From Glaciecola sp034112105 (GTDB lineage: Bacteria; Pseudomonadota; Gammaproteobacteria; Enterobacterales; Alteromonadaceae), in assembly GCA_034112105.1 (NCBI GenBank), contig JAWUVZ010000135.1, forward strand, positions 1-33,200: 33,200 nt of DNA. The letters run 5' to 3'. Numbering within the stretch: position 1 is the stretch's first letter; each line of letters begins with the position of its first letter. This document shows positions 19,101-26,069 of this stretch, one piece after another. A program made the position numbers and the translations under genes. Below the pieces are notes generated by a model. The model worked only from the letters and a program-made list of their open reading frames with translations, was not told the DNA's origin and did not search any database.

Positions 19101-19182
19101 GGGTAGTAATAACGTGGTGCCTGGTTTAGAAAAACACATGGGGGTGATTCAACGTAACTATGAGAAAATATTTGCGGAGTAG
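16120..19182 (+). CDS. glnE: Glutamine synthetase adenylyltransferase/deadenylase
   Basis: A 1020-residue bifunctional enzyme that adds AMP to, and removes it from, glutamine synthetase in response to PII and glutamine, controlling nitrogen assimilation. The N-terminal adenylyl-removing domain has IIGMGKLGGHELNFSSDIDL near residue 195; the C-terminal adenylyltransferase domain has LAYGKMGGVELGYGSDLDIV near 762. Both nucleotidyltransferase cores keep the G-S-D-x-D or S-S-D-x-D aspartates. The motif RGGIREVEFFVQ near 357 links to the helical linker. It is about 75 residues longer than the E. coli protein (946), partly in the region near 450-500. The start at 16120 lacks a well-placed ribosome-binding site. 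Confidence 0.95.
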   Translation: MQKLPNILVERAKGHLADFTEKLENALMRDKRYANERPRYLRLLDKNKADVALAFALSDFIARTAQLYPIQFMQKLPAIIDCPNHDGQQYQEYYLQLQQHLQQALATLNNEATLHKALRQFRHLTMLSIAWRDLVYKADIKQSLLAISHLADALINSANAWLYQKACERYGNPTPVCQQLDDGTSALHPQELLIIGMGKLGGHELNFSSDIDLIFVYPESGETDHPRKPIDHQTFFTRLAQKLIAALHQTTMDGQVYRVDMRLRPLGDSGPLVVSMPAFESYYLEQGREWERFAMQKARIINPDSEVVGELQSIITPFVYRKYLDFTTLESLRNMKKLIANEVARRNLTNNIKLGRGGIREVEFFVQSLQMIHAGKVTECQTKSILTSFKALVEHELLSEQDAAELQESYLFLRQIEHYLQAFDDKQTQKLPDNELDKARLSFLLETLPLLDMQATHQSETIIDVDFEPIQRHMQRINRHFMSLIEEDHEDKDENEALNQAYSDLWLLDLDKAEMQSLFQPLSWDTTESEKLSSLLAEFKLKCTKHDIGQRGHRTLNKLIPQLLNEVLTYEYGAEKDSVTDVLTADDSALHASHLFERIFNILLTIVGRTTYLDLLLENPAVRRRLITLSANSHWVAKQIKAFPLLLDELLHPAYLQPDQADIVTWRGEYESELCLQLLRVEPDDVEAQMDALRYFKLTQQLRIAAADISGTLPVNNVSDKLTVLAEVLLAKVIDIAWIQIAIRYGTPDGYSIQNKGLGVLAYGKMGGVELGYGSDLDIVFIHDVNLSTVTNGPKTISCSEFFVKLVQRVTHIFTIKTYLNDLYEIDLRLRPSGNSGLLISHIDTFSHYQENDAWTWEHQALVRARYVYGHVALRNKFTDIRKRVLKKKREKAQLRKAVADMREKMRRHLDKSNNSSADLKQTSGGITDLEFLTQYWVLLHSNQFGELTKWSDNLRILDSLAQVHVISDSQNKALQEAYLFIRNQLHKLSLGALGSNNVVPGLEKHMGVIQRNYEKIFAE

Positions 19183-19186
19183 TGGG

Positions 19187-19234
19187 TGTCAAATTTTAGG
19201 GTTAGAAGGTTGTCAAATTTTAGGGGTAGAAGGT
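19187..19234. repeat. Two 24-bp direct repeats after glnE
   Basis: Two adjacent copies of a 24-base unit starting TGTCAAATTTTAGGG and ending AGAAGGT lie at 19187-19210 and 19211-19234. They differ at one base. They start five bases after the glnE stop and end before the convergent TcpQ-like gene. Function unknown; no hairpin is obvious. Confidence 0.85.
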
Positions 19235-19289
19235 TGTAATGTGTGTAGATTTTACTGTTTTATCTCTGACGTAATCGCCAGCTTTTAAT

Positions 19290-19913
19290 TTAGTCAAAGC
19301 CGGCTTTTCTGCAGTTTTCTTTTACGTACGTTCCTGCATTTTCGGCAATAATGATGGTGCGCTTTTTATGGCAAAAGTACACATTAACTTGCGGAATGAA
19401 ATTTGCGTCGATTGCACCAGCAATCTCATCCAGAGTTCCCAGAAGACTATTTTCGGTTAAAAAACGATGGCGAATAATAAAATCTTGATTGAGGTCCCAG
19501 ATTAACTGCACCCCCTCTTGCTCAGCGTATTTCATCGCTTCCGTTCTAATCGTAGTTCCTTCAGCAAAACTTCGAAACTTGTAGTTACCTTCCCAGTTTT
19601 GTTCAGGGGGCTGCTCGACATTAACGATAGAAACCAACTGCTCAGTTTGGCTTGCTTTTGGTACCTCCATAGCCACTACGAAATCACCATACTGTTCTTT
19701 TATTGGGTCTTTGGATGAGAAGCGAAATTCTTCGTAGAAACGAGCGAGGTTTTCTTCAATATTATTTTTCCCTGCGCTACTTGGTGCACTCGACTGAATA
19801 GAGGGTTCAGTCACATCAGACTGATATAGCAGAACAAATACAGCTCCTACCAAAACAATGACGGCTAGTACCGCGTGTTTTAGCCAAAACGTAGGAACTT
19901 TTTTATTCAACAT
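19290..19913 (-). CDS. TcpQ-like C-terminal-domain protein, membrane anchored
   Basis: A 207-residue protein with one N-terminal membrane segment (about 13-31) and a periplasmic remainder. The C-terminal part (about 110-200) resembles the TcpQ/PilL-N-like domain seen in pilus biogenesis lipoproteins: GTTIRTEAMKYAEQEGVQL, then DFIIRHRFLTENSLLGTLDE and VNVYFCHKKRTIIIAEN. This is the STN-like fold that often binds peptidoglycan-near or secretin partners. No pilus or secretin gene is nearby, so the role is open. It is downstream of the lpxL-like gene on the same strand with a 75-base gap. An AGAGGT site precedes the ATG. Assignment is from recognition, moderate certainty. Confidence 0.6.
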   Translation of the reverse strand: MLNKKVPTFWLKHAVLAVIVLVGAVFVLLYQSDVTEPSIQSSAPSSAGKNNIEENLARFYEEFRFSSKDPIKEQYGDFVVAMEVPKASQTEQLVSIVNVEQPPEQNWEGNYKFRSFAEGTTIRTEAMKYAEQEGVQLIWDLNQDFIIRHRFLTENSLLGTLDEIAGAIDANFIPQVNVYFCHKKRTIIIAENAGTYVKENCRKAGFD

Positions 19914-19988
19914 TATTGGTACCTCTAAACAAAGCTAGTATGCGATCGTCTAGCTTCTCTCTAATTCACGTATTTACTTTTTTTGGAG

Positions 19989-21053
19989 CTACTTATACAA
20001 AGACTCTGGCTGATCTTCGGGCCGAGTTTTAAAGCGCTTGTGCATCCATAAGTAACTGTCTGGTTGCTCATTAACAACACTTAGCACATCTTCATTGAGC
20101 TTGGTTAATGCGACCTCTTGATCTTTATCGGCTAAATAATCAATTGGTGTACTAATTTTTACTTTGTAGCCTTTTTTACTATATTGCGACACGACCATCA
20201 GTGGCACGCAGTTGGCCCTGTTGGCAAACATCAGTGTGGCGGTGGTTGTTGCAGTGCGGGAAACTCCACCAAAAGGAACAAAAATGCTTGTGCTTTTGCC
20301 ATAGTCTTGATCAGGAAAATATAAGCAAAACTCATTCTCATTCATGGCTTGAATTAATGCTTTAGCATTGCGCTTATCAATCATGTACTTGTTTGAACGG
20401 TTCCGACCATGGTACTGCATATAGTTAATTAACGGATTGTTATGCTTGCGATAAAAAGCGATACAGGGGTAAGCATAACCAATAATTCGACAGCCTATTT
20501 CCAAATTTACGTTATGTAACGTTAAGCCGAAAACTCCCTTTCCTGACTCAAGTACTTTAATCGCATTATCAAGACCTTCAACTTCAGCAATTCGACGCAC
20601 TCGCCACTCTGGCCACCACCAACCCATGCCAGTTTCAAACAAGCCCATTGCGGTGCGAAATACATTGTCTTTTAACACTTTTTCACGTTTATTTGCGGAC
20701 CACTGTGGGTAACACAACTCGAGGTTTTTGCGGGCTATTTGAATGCGTTTGGGAACGAGGACAGCAATGACTTTAGCAACGACTCTCGCTAACAACTTAA
20801 TTAAGGGCAAGGGTAGCCAAGTGATCACATATAACAAGCTAGCGCCAAACCACACTCCCCAATACCGTGGGTGGAAGAAGGCCACAGTAAAAGGCGGTGC
20901 CATAACCGTTTTAACTGGTTTGTATGGCTTCGCCTGCTTGGGTTTCTTTTCCATTACCACATCACCGGCAACTGAATTATTCATTACAGGCTTTTCAGCG
21001 TTTTCATCAACGGTTGCTGTTTGCTCAGTATTATTAGTTTCAGGCGTATCCAC
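19989..21053 (-). CDS. lpxL: LpxL/HtrB-type lipid A acyltransferase
   Basis: A 354-residue inner-membrane enzyme that adds a secondary acyl chain (laurate or similar) to Kdo2-lipid IVA. From residue 51 on it closely follows E. coli LpxL: FFHPRYWGVWFGASLLYV, KRIQIARKNLELCYPQ, GLFETGMGWWWPEWRVRR, and the H-x4-E catalytic motif at His180/Glu185 (LTLHNVNLEIG). The C-terminal LWMHKRFKTRPE is also conserved. The start is GTG at 21053 with TGAGTG upstream, giving a 50-residue polar extension (Glu, Lys, Pro rich) absent from E. coli LpxL. The alternative ATG at 20903 gives the usual length but has no visible ribosome-binding site. lpxL versus lpxP/lpxM is not resolved. Confidence 0.88.
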   Translation of the reverse strand: MDTPETNNTEQTATVDENAEKPVMNNSVAGDVVMEKKPKQAKPYKPVKTVMAPPFTVAFFHPRYWGVWFGASLLYVITWLPLPLIKLLARVVAKVIAVLVPKRIQIARKNLELCYPQWSANKREKVLKDNVFRTAMGLFETGMGWWWPEWRVRRIAEVEGLDNAIKVLESGKGVFGLTLHNVNLEIGCRIIGYAYPCIAFYRKHNNPLINYMQYHGRNRSNKYMIDKRNAKALIQAMNENEFCLYFPDQDYGKSTSIFVPFGGVSRTATTTATLMFANRANCVPLMVVSQYSKKGYKVKISTPIDYLADKDQEVALTKLNEDVLSVVNEQPDSYLWMHKRFKTRPEDQPESLYK

Positions 21054-21247
21054 AATGCACTCATTGACGTGTTTTGCGCCATTCTACAACGTCATGGCAT
21101 GCGAATAAAGCACGTAAGTTTGACTAATAACGCTCGACGACACTTTACGTATAATTAAAACATGCCATGTTATCAACTATCCTGACCATCAGAAAATATG
21201 ATAAGCCCAATCAGCAGGCGCAAAACCATGCTTTTTTAGGCTTGTTT

Positions 21248-21505
21248 TTAGTACTCTTTATCGATACTTCGTAACTTCTTCTCGAAGGATTCAAATTCGC
21301 TCTGCTTTTCATAGTCAAAGTGGTATTGGTTATGAAAACCATAGCTGAGCTTTACTAATGCGTCTTCGATATAAAGTGTATAACCATCAAAATCAGTAAA
21401 CGCTTTAATGCCATTTAGATGATAAGCATCGTCATACTGCTCGCCATGCTGACGAATTTTCTCAAAAACCTGTAGTAATAATTTACTATCTAAACTATTT
21501 TTCAT
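21248..21505 (-). CDS. Small DUF3081-like protein
   Basis: An 85-residue soluble, acidic/aromatic protein. The opening LDSKLLLQVFEKIRQHGE and the middle FTDFDGYTLYIED and HNQYHFDYE resemble the gammaproteobacterial DUF3081 family, which has no known function. A strong AGGAGGAAC directly precedes the ATG, so translation is likely efficient. No signal peptide or membrane segment. It is alone, with about 190 bases to lpxL downstream and a 380-base gap upstream. Family call is from memory. Confidence 0.7.
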   Translation of the reverse strand: MKNSLDSKLLLQVFEKIRQHGEQYDDAYHLNGIKAFTDFDGYTLYIEDALVKLSYGFHNQYHFDYEKQSEFESFEKKLRSIDKEY

Positions 21506-21833
21506 GTTCCTCCTAAATCACGCAACGTTAGCTTGGTTGGATATTGTATTTGAAGCAAACGCCTAGCAATGGGTGCTATTTGTAATATGTGATGTGTAAC
21601 ATGTATCAGTCGGCTAACTGCTGAGTAACTTACCCCAACAACAACTAAGCTTCATTACCTAATATTAGTCCTTAATACAGGTAAAGCCAAACGACAAGAT
21701 CATAATTTAGGACAGATCAGCTTCCACTGCCATTTAAACGTCATCTTAGGTCATCAACATAACAAGCCCAAACAGGCTCTGTGTAATGCTTTTCACATCT
21801 ACTGCATGTTTATTTACCAAATATTTTTGATCT

Positions 21834-21861
21834 TTGAGTATTCTCATGTAGTATCAATAAT
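21834..21861 (+). promoter_or_regulatory. Candidate sigma-70 promoter of fadE
   Basis: TTGAGT at 21834-21839, a 16-base spacer, and AATAAT at 21856-21861 would start transcription near 21868, about 25 bases before the preferred ATG at 21893. Matches are 4/6 and 5/6. Confidence 0.4.
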
Positions 21862-21864
21862 ACA

Positions 21865-21879
21865 ACTGGTCAGATGAGC
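21865..21879. promoter_or_regulatory. Possible FadR-like operator at the fadE start
   Basis: ACTGGTCAGATGAGC compares with the FadR palindrome ACTGGTCNGACCAGT: the left half is perfect (7/7), the right half 4/7. It overlaps the predicted transcription start of fadE, where a repressor would act. FadR is known to repress fad genes in related gammaproteobacteria; use here is inference and the match is half-complete. Confidence 0.3.
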
Positions 21880-21892
21880 GGATATGTTAATT

Positions 21893-24169
21893 ATGAGTAT
21901 TAGAACTAACCTTAAAAAAGTATTACCACCAATTTCAATTACTGAGCAAGAAGCCTTAGATGCTGGAGATGTGTGGATTGAATCGTCAATTTATCAAGGC
22001 AAACCTGACATGCATGCCCTGCGCAGCCTTCCTCAAGCAGTACTGAGCGCTGACGAGCAAGCATTCTTAAATGGTCCAGTAGAAGAGCTACTCGCCATGA
22101 TAGACGAGTTCGAGCTAGGTAACGTTAAGCATATTCCACAGGAAGTGCTCGATTTCATTGGTAAAAATAAATTCTTCTCAATGATCATTCCAAAGAAATT
22201 TGGTGGTCTTGAATTCAGTCCTTATGCAAACTCGACCATTGTTGCCACTATTGCAGCGGCCAGTGCTGCTATAGCCGTGACCGTGATGGTACCTAACTCG
22301 TTAGGCCCCGGCGAATTGCTAATGCATTATGGTACTGAAGCGCAACAAAATTACTGGTTGCCAAAATTATCAATCGGCCAAGACATTCCTTGCTTCGCCC
22401 TAACGAGTCCTGAAGCTGGTTCTGACGCGGGTTCAATTCCTGACGCTGCTATTGTGACCAAAGGTATGTGGGAAGGCAAAGAAGTCGTTGGCTTGAGCGT
22501 AACTTGGGACAAGCGCTATATTACGCTCGCCCCTATCGCAACAGTGCTAGGCCTAGCGTTTAAAGTATTCGATCCGGAGCATTTGCTAGGTGACGAGCTT
22601 TCACTAGGTATCACATGCGCATTGCTACCAAAATCTCACCCAGGCGTAGAGATGGGCAACCGTCACGATCCAATGGGCGTAAAATTTTATAACGGCACAA
22701 CACGTGGACACGATGTTTTCATCCCAATGGACTTTATCATTGGTGGCGAAAAGAACATCGGGCGCGGTTGGCAAATGCTGGTGAGCTGCCTAGGTGCAGG
22801 TCGCGGTATTTCTTTGCCAGCAATGGGTGTTGCTACTGCACAGTCAGCGTTCAAGTCTACTGCAGAATATTCATTTGTGCGTGAGCAGTTTGGCGTGCCT
22901 ATTGGTCGCTTTGAAGGAATTCAAGACAAACTAGCTGATATCGCAGGTAAAACGTTCTTGCTTGAATCAATGCGTGTATTAACTACCGAAGGTTTGGGCG
23001 AAGGCATCACGCCAGCGGTTGTTACTGCTATTGCTAAATATCACATGACTGAATTAGGCCGTGATGTATTAAATTCAGCGATGGACGTGCAGGCAGGTAA
23101 AGCAATACAACGTGGTCCACAAAACACATTGGCGAACGGTTATGTTGCATTACCTATCGCAATTACGGTCGAGGGTGCAAACATCTTAACGCGCAGTTTG
23201 ATGATATTTGGTCAGGGCACAATGCGTTGTCACCCTCATCTGAAAGACATGGTTGACTTGATCCACAGCGAAGACAGCAAAGCTGATGCAGAGTTTAATA
23301 AAGTACTTATCAAAACGGTTAAGTTCAGCGTTAAGAATGCATTTAGAAGTTTAGCGAATAGTTACTTGCCGTTTTTACGCTCAACAGAATCGAACTTTCC
23401 AATTGTTCGTCCTTATGAGAAAAGGGTAAACGCACTGGCTGCAAAACTTGCTCCATTAGCTGACTTATCATTATTAGTATTAGGTGGTGAACTGAAAAAA
23501 GCTGAATTATTATCTGCCCGTTTAGGCGATGTGATGAGCTATTTGTATGCTGCTATGGCGTCAATTCGATTCTTTGAGCAACGTGTGCAAGACCGTATTC
23601 AAGCTGAACCATACTTCCGCTATGCAATGGAGTGGTCACTTCAGCAAGCTGAAAAAGCGATTGTTGATTTCATCAATAACTTTCCAAACACGCCTGCGCG
23701 CGGCTTGATGAGAGTATTGACCAACACTTATACATCATCAGTAAGCCATATTTCTGATGACTTGATTCGTGAATTGTCTACTGCATCTATGCAAGACAGC
23801 AGCATCAAAGCACAGTTGACGCATCTTGTGAAAGTGATGCCGGGGGACGGCAACGATATTAACGAGAAAGCATTTAAAGCTAAGCACGCTGCAATGCCGT
23901 TATTATCTAAAGTACAAAAAGCATTACGTAAGTCACCGGTTATTCCATTCATCTCGTTTGAACATGCAGTGAATACGATGCATACAGCGGGTAAATTAAC
24001 TGACGCAGAGCGCACTATATTGTTGGAATATAATGAAAAACGCAAACTGTCAGTACGTGTTGATGAATTTACTTTCGACATGGAATTACTAAGTGCTGAA
24101 GAGACCGACGGTCCGAGTGCATCTAAAAGCGAAAGCGAAAAAGATGATACAGCTGCAAACGCTGCGTAA
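21893..24169 (+). CDS. fadE: FadE-type acyl-CoA dehydrogenase
   Basis: A 758-residue flavoprotein for the first step of fatty-acid beta-oxidation, oxidising acyl-CoA to 2-enoyl-CoA. Acyl-CoA dehydrogenase N-terminal, middle and C-terminal domains span about residues 80-480: FALTSPEAGSDAGSIPDAA near 167, GRGWQMLVSCLGAGRGISLP near 301, VREQFGVPIGRFEGIQDKL near 338. The long C-terminal domain (about 490-730) is the DUF1974-type extension that marks FadE, as opposed to the ~380-residue dehydrogenases. E. coli FadE is 814 residues. ATG at 21893 is preferred to 21884 because GAGCGGA lies 10-16 bases upstream; the earlier ATG is too close to it. The Ser/Glu/Lys-rich last 25 residues look disordered. 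Confidence 0.92.
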   Translation: MSIRTNLKKVLPPISITEQEALDAGDVWIESSIYQGKPDMHALRSLPQAVLSADEQAFLNGPVEELLAMIDEFELGNVKHIPQEVLDFIGKNKFFSMIIPKKFGGLEFSPYANSTIVATIAAASAAIAVTVMVPNSLGPGELLMHYGTEAQQNYWLPKLSIGQDIPCFALTSPEAGSDAGSIPDAAIVTKGMWEGKEVVGLSVTWDKRYITLAPIATVLGLAFKVFDPEHLLGDELSLGITCALLPKSHPGVEMGNRHDPMGVKFYNGTTRGHDVFIPMDFIIGGEKNIGRGWQMLVSCLGAGRGISLPAMGVATAQSAFKSTAEYSFVREQFGVPIGRFEGIQDKLADIAGKTFLLESMRVLTTEGLGEGITPAVVTAIAKYHMTELGRDVLNSAMDVQAGKAIQRGPQNTLANGYVALPIAITVEGANILTRSLMIFGQGTMRCHPHLKDMVDLIHSEDSKADAEFNKVLIKTVKFSVKNAFRSLANSYLPFLRSTESNFPIVRPYEKRVNALAAKLAPLADLSLLVLGGELKKAELLSARLGDVMSYLYAAMASIRFFEQRVQDRIQAEPYFRYAMEWSLQQAEKAIVDFINNFPNTPARGLMRVLTNTYTSSVSHISDDLIRELSTASMQDSSIKAQLTHLVKVMPGDGNDINEKAFKAKHAAMPLLSKVQKALRKSPVIPFISFEHAVNTMHTAGKLTDAERTILLEYNEKRKLSVRVDEFTFDMELLSAEETDGPSASKSESEKDDTAANAA

Positions 24170-24224
24170 ATTCTGAGTCTAGCTGCCCTTAAACAGCTGG
24201 CAACGACAGAAGTATTTAAAATAG

Positions 24225-24250
24225 AAGGCGTCCTTTATGGGCGCCTTTTT
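24225..24250 (+). terminator. Rho-independent terminator of fadE
   Basis: A 9-bp stem, AAGGCGTCC with GGGCGCCTT (one G-T pair), closes a TTTAT loop and runs into a T-tract at 24245-24251. It lies 56 bases after the fadE stop. Confidence 0.85.
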
Positions 24251-24261
24251 TATGAACCCTA

Positions 24262-24340
24262 TTAACGTCGTCTCACTGAATGCGAATGCAAAATCATTAA
24301 ACGTCCCCTCACTGAATGCGAATGCAAAATCATTAAACGT
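24262..24340. repeat. 36-bp tandem duplication downstream of fadE
   Basis: A 33-base identical core beginning CTCACTGAATGCGAATGC occurs at 24272-24304 and 24308-24340, period 36. The bases before the first copy (TTAACGTCGT) resemble the junction (TTAAACGTCCC), so the original unit is a little longer. No start codon, hairpin or CRISPR-like spacer accompanies it. Confidence 0.9.
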
Positions 24341-24629
24341 TGTATCAAATGCTGCTAATGCGCTACATAGACTCCATTAAATATCATCACTTATGTTTTA
24401 ACTTCCTCACTCAGACTTTCACACAAAAATTCAGACTGAAATTAAATTGGCTGTTCTAAAAGGCTACCGAATTAGGTATATTTAAGATTATCTATTTGCA
24501 CGCCTCATACACAGTGACGACTTCAGTAATTGGATTGACATTTTTTAACGCTATTTTCAGTTGATTTATCGTTAACTAATCCATATTGGGCGTAATGTAA
24601 AAACATTCACAATATAAGAAACATCATCA

Positions 24630-25226
24630 ATGGCACAGCTTTACTACTACTATTCAGCAATGAATGCAGGTAAATCAACTTCGCTCTTGCAGTCAGCGTA
24701 CAATTATAAAGAACGCGGTATGCACATTATCTTATTCACTGCGGCCCTCGATAATCGCTATGGTACCGGCAAAATATCGTCGCGTATTGGCCTTGAAGCG
24801 CCAGCCAATCTATTCACACCGCAAACTGATTTGTTTGCTGAAATGCGTAACGAGTGTGATAAACAAAAAATCAGCTGTTTATTTATTGATGAAGCTCAGT
24901 TTTTAACTAAACAACAAGTCATACAATGTTTGCAAATTGTAGATGCGTTAAAGGTGCCCGTTCTAGCGTATGGTTTGCGCACTGATTTTAAAGGTGAAAC
25001 ATTCGAGGGTAGTCAATACCTGTTGGCTTGGGCTGATAAGTTGTCAGAGCTAAAAACAGTGTGTCATTGCGGTCGCAAAGCTAACTTCGTGGCGCGTCTC
25101 GATGATAACGGCGATCCTATTTCTGAAGGCGCTCAAGTGGACGTAGGCGGTAACGAAAAATACGTGTCACTTTGCCGCAAACACTTTATGGAAAAAGTGT
25201 CATTTGAGTATCATCCAAACGCCTAA
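24630..25226 (+). CDS. tdk: Thymidine kinase, type II
   Basis: A 198-residue cytoplasmic enzyme that phosphorylates thymidine with ATP (pyrimidine salvage). It closely resembles E. coli Tdk: opening MAQLYYYYSAMNAGKSTSLL with the P-loop at about 9-16, Walker B FIDEAQFL (85-92), with catalytic Glu88, YGLRTDFKGETFEGSQYLLA, and zinc ligands Cys145, Cys147, Cys182 and His185 in the same spacing as E. coli. It ends a few residues shorter than E. coli (205). The ribosome-binding site before the ATG is weak (AAGAA). It stands alone, with fadE ending 460 bases upstream. Confidence 0.97.
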   Translation: MAQLYYYYSAMNAGKSTSLLQSAYNYKERGMHIILFTAALDNRYGTGKISSRIGLEAPANLFTPQTDLFAEMRNECDKQKISCLFIDEAQFLTKQQVIQCLQIVDALKVPVLAYGLRTDFKGETFEGSQYLLAWADKLSELKTVCHCGRKANFVARLDDNGDPISEGAQVDVGGNEKYVSLCRKHFMEKVSFEYHPNA

Positions 25227-25336
25227 TGAGGGCTATTTTTGTCTTCACTTGAGTGACTTTTTCGCCGCGTAGTCACTTAATTTATTAACTAACAGAAAAC
25301 GTATCGGTTGAATTTTTTTATGCTGATTCGGCCATC

Positions 25337-25501
25337 TTATTGTAAGTGAATATTAGTATCTGTTCCAAAAATGAGATTATATTTGGTTTGCGGCACTTCT
25401 GCATTTTGCTCATTGGGGTCTTCGAGGATGTATCTATGACGGTCGGCTTTACGGCACTTCTTGCCTAAGACAGCTGAACCGCAATTACAGACATATGACG
25501 T
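25337..25501 (-). pseudogene. Possible relic of a Cys-rich protein C-terminus
   Basis: The minus strand stays open for 54 codons between a TGA (25502-25504) and a TAA (25337-25339). It encodes a peptide opening YVCNCGSAVLGKKCRKAD, with clustered Cys and basic residues like a small zinc-binding tail, then RHRYILEDPNEQ. No usable start codon or ribosome-binding site precedes the Cys region, and neither other frame continues upstream. It may be a gene remnant or chance. Family not recognised. Confidence 0.25.
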
Positions 25502-25623
25502 TCAAATTTGAATGAGTATTCTATGCCTTAACAAAAGTGTCAGGATTTTTTGCACTTATTTCGGTTTTCCGGAATTTTTTTACCCGATCAACTCGGTATT
25601 AAATACGGAAAAGTGAGTCATAC

Positions 25624-25656
25624 GCAGCTCAAATTTGAAGCGGAAATTTGAACTGC
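25624..25656. repeat. 13-bp inverted repeat, 7-base loop
   Basis: GCAGCTCAAATTT (25624-25636) and AAATTTGAACTGC (25644-25656) pair at 12 of 13 positions around GAAGCGG. No T-tract follows, so it is not a typical terminator. Role unknown. Confidence 0.7.
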
Positions 25657-25922
25657 GATCGAACTCATTCCGCAATACCAACTATTGCAATAGTGCAATA
25701 GTGCAATAATTTATGCGCATCGGTTCTATTAGTCTAATTCAACTCCTCTAACTTTGAAATAGTAATACACTTTATTCCAATAGTCTTTGAACCTAGGGTT
25801 TAATCAGTTTCAAACATTCATTTACGGTTACAAAAGAGAACATAAACTGCTTATGCGCCATGCAAACGAAGCAAACTGCAATTCCATGTATTACTCACAT
25901 ATAACAATCTCAGGAAGAATCT

Positions 25923-25973
25923 CTTATAAAACCGTCATCTTTTTTTACAGTAAGCATTACATGGTTTTATAAG
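25923..25973. promoter_or_regulatory. Perfect 11-bp inverted repeat upstream of the sigma-54 promoter
   Basis: CTTATAAAACC (25923-25933) and GGTTTTATAAG (25963-25973) are exact reverse complements, centres 40 bases apart, 26 bases upstream of the -24 element. It could be a paired binding site for the sigma-54 activator of the PEP-CTERM gene (for example a PrsR-type regulator). That role is inference. Confidence 0.45.
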
Positions 25974-25999
25974 CGTTTGTTTTATATAGTTAAAATAAC

Positions 26000-26015
26000 T
26001 GGCATCAAATTTGCA
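26000..26015 (+). promoter_or_regulatory. Sigma-54 (-24/-12) promoter of the PEP-CTERM gene
   Basis: TGGCATCAAATTTGCA fits TGGCAY-N5-TTGCA with the invariant GG and GC at the correct spacing. Transcription would start near 26026, leaving a ~44-base leader before the ATG at 26070. PEP-CTERM genes under RpoN with PrsK/PrsR are known in other bacteria. Confidence 0.8.
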
Positions 26016-26069
26016 TATGCCTAACTAATTACTAATTATATGAAACATAACCTTAAAAGAGATTTACAC

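Larger units (their letters stand above)
21506..21883. other. Intergenic region between the DUF3081-like gene and fadE
   Basis: About 380 bases between divergent genes. The right end holds the fadE promoter and FadR-like site described separately. The rest shows no open frame, hairpin or repeat that I can support. Confidence 0.6.
24170..24629. other. Intergenic region fadE-tdk
   Basis: About 460 bases. It holds the fadE terminator (24225-24250) and a 36-bp tandem repeat (24262-24340). A perfect TTGACA at 24535-24540 upstream of tdk has no matching -10 at 15-19 bases. No gene seen. Confidence 0.6.
25227..26069. other. Non-coding stretch between tdk and the PEP-CTERM gene
   Basis: About 840 bases. 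It holds a possible hairpin after tdk (AGTGACT at 25252-25258, AGTCACT at 25271-25277), a Cys-rich relic frame on the minus strand (25337-25501), an inverted repeat (25624-25656), a GCAATAGT triple repeat near 25687-25707, a perfect 11-bp inverted repeat (25923-25973) and a sigma-54 promoter (26000-26015). No intact gene is convincing. Confidence 0.6.

Noticed and set aside
24272..24340. CRISPR-like repeats
   Set aside because: Only two copies with 3-base separation, no spacers and no cas genes.
25787..25972. 61-codon frame upstream of the PEP-CTERM gene
   Set aside because: No ribosome-binding site or domain; it overlaps the inverted repeat and promoter region.
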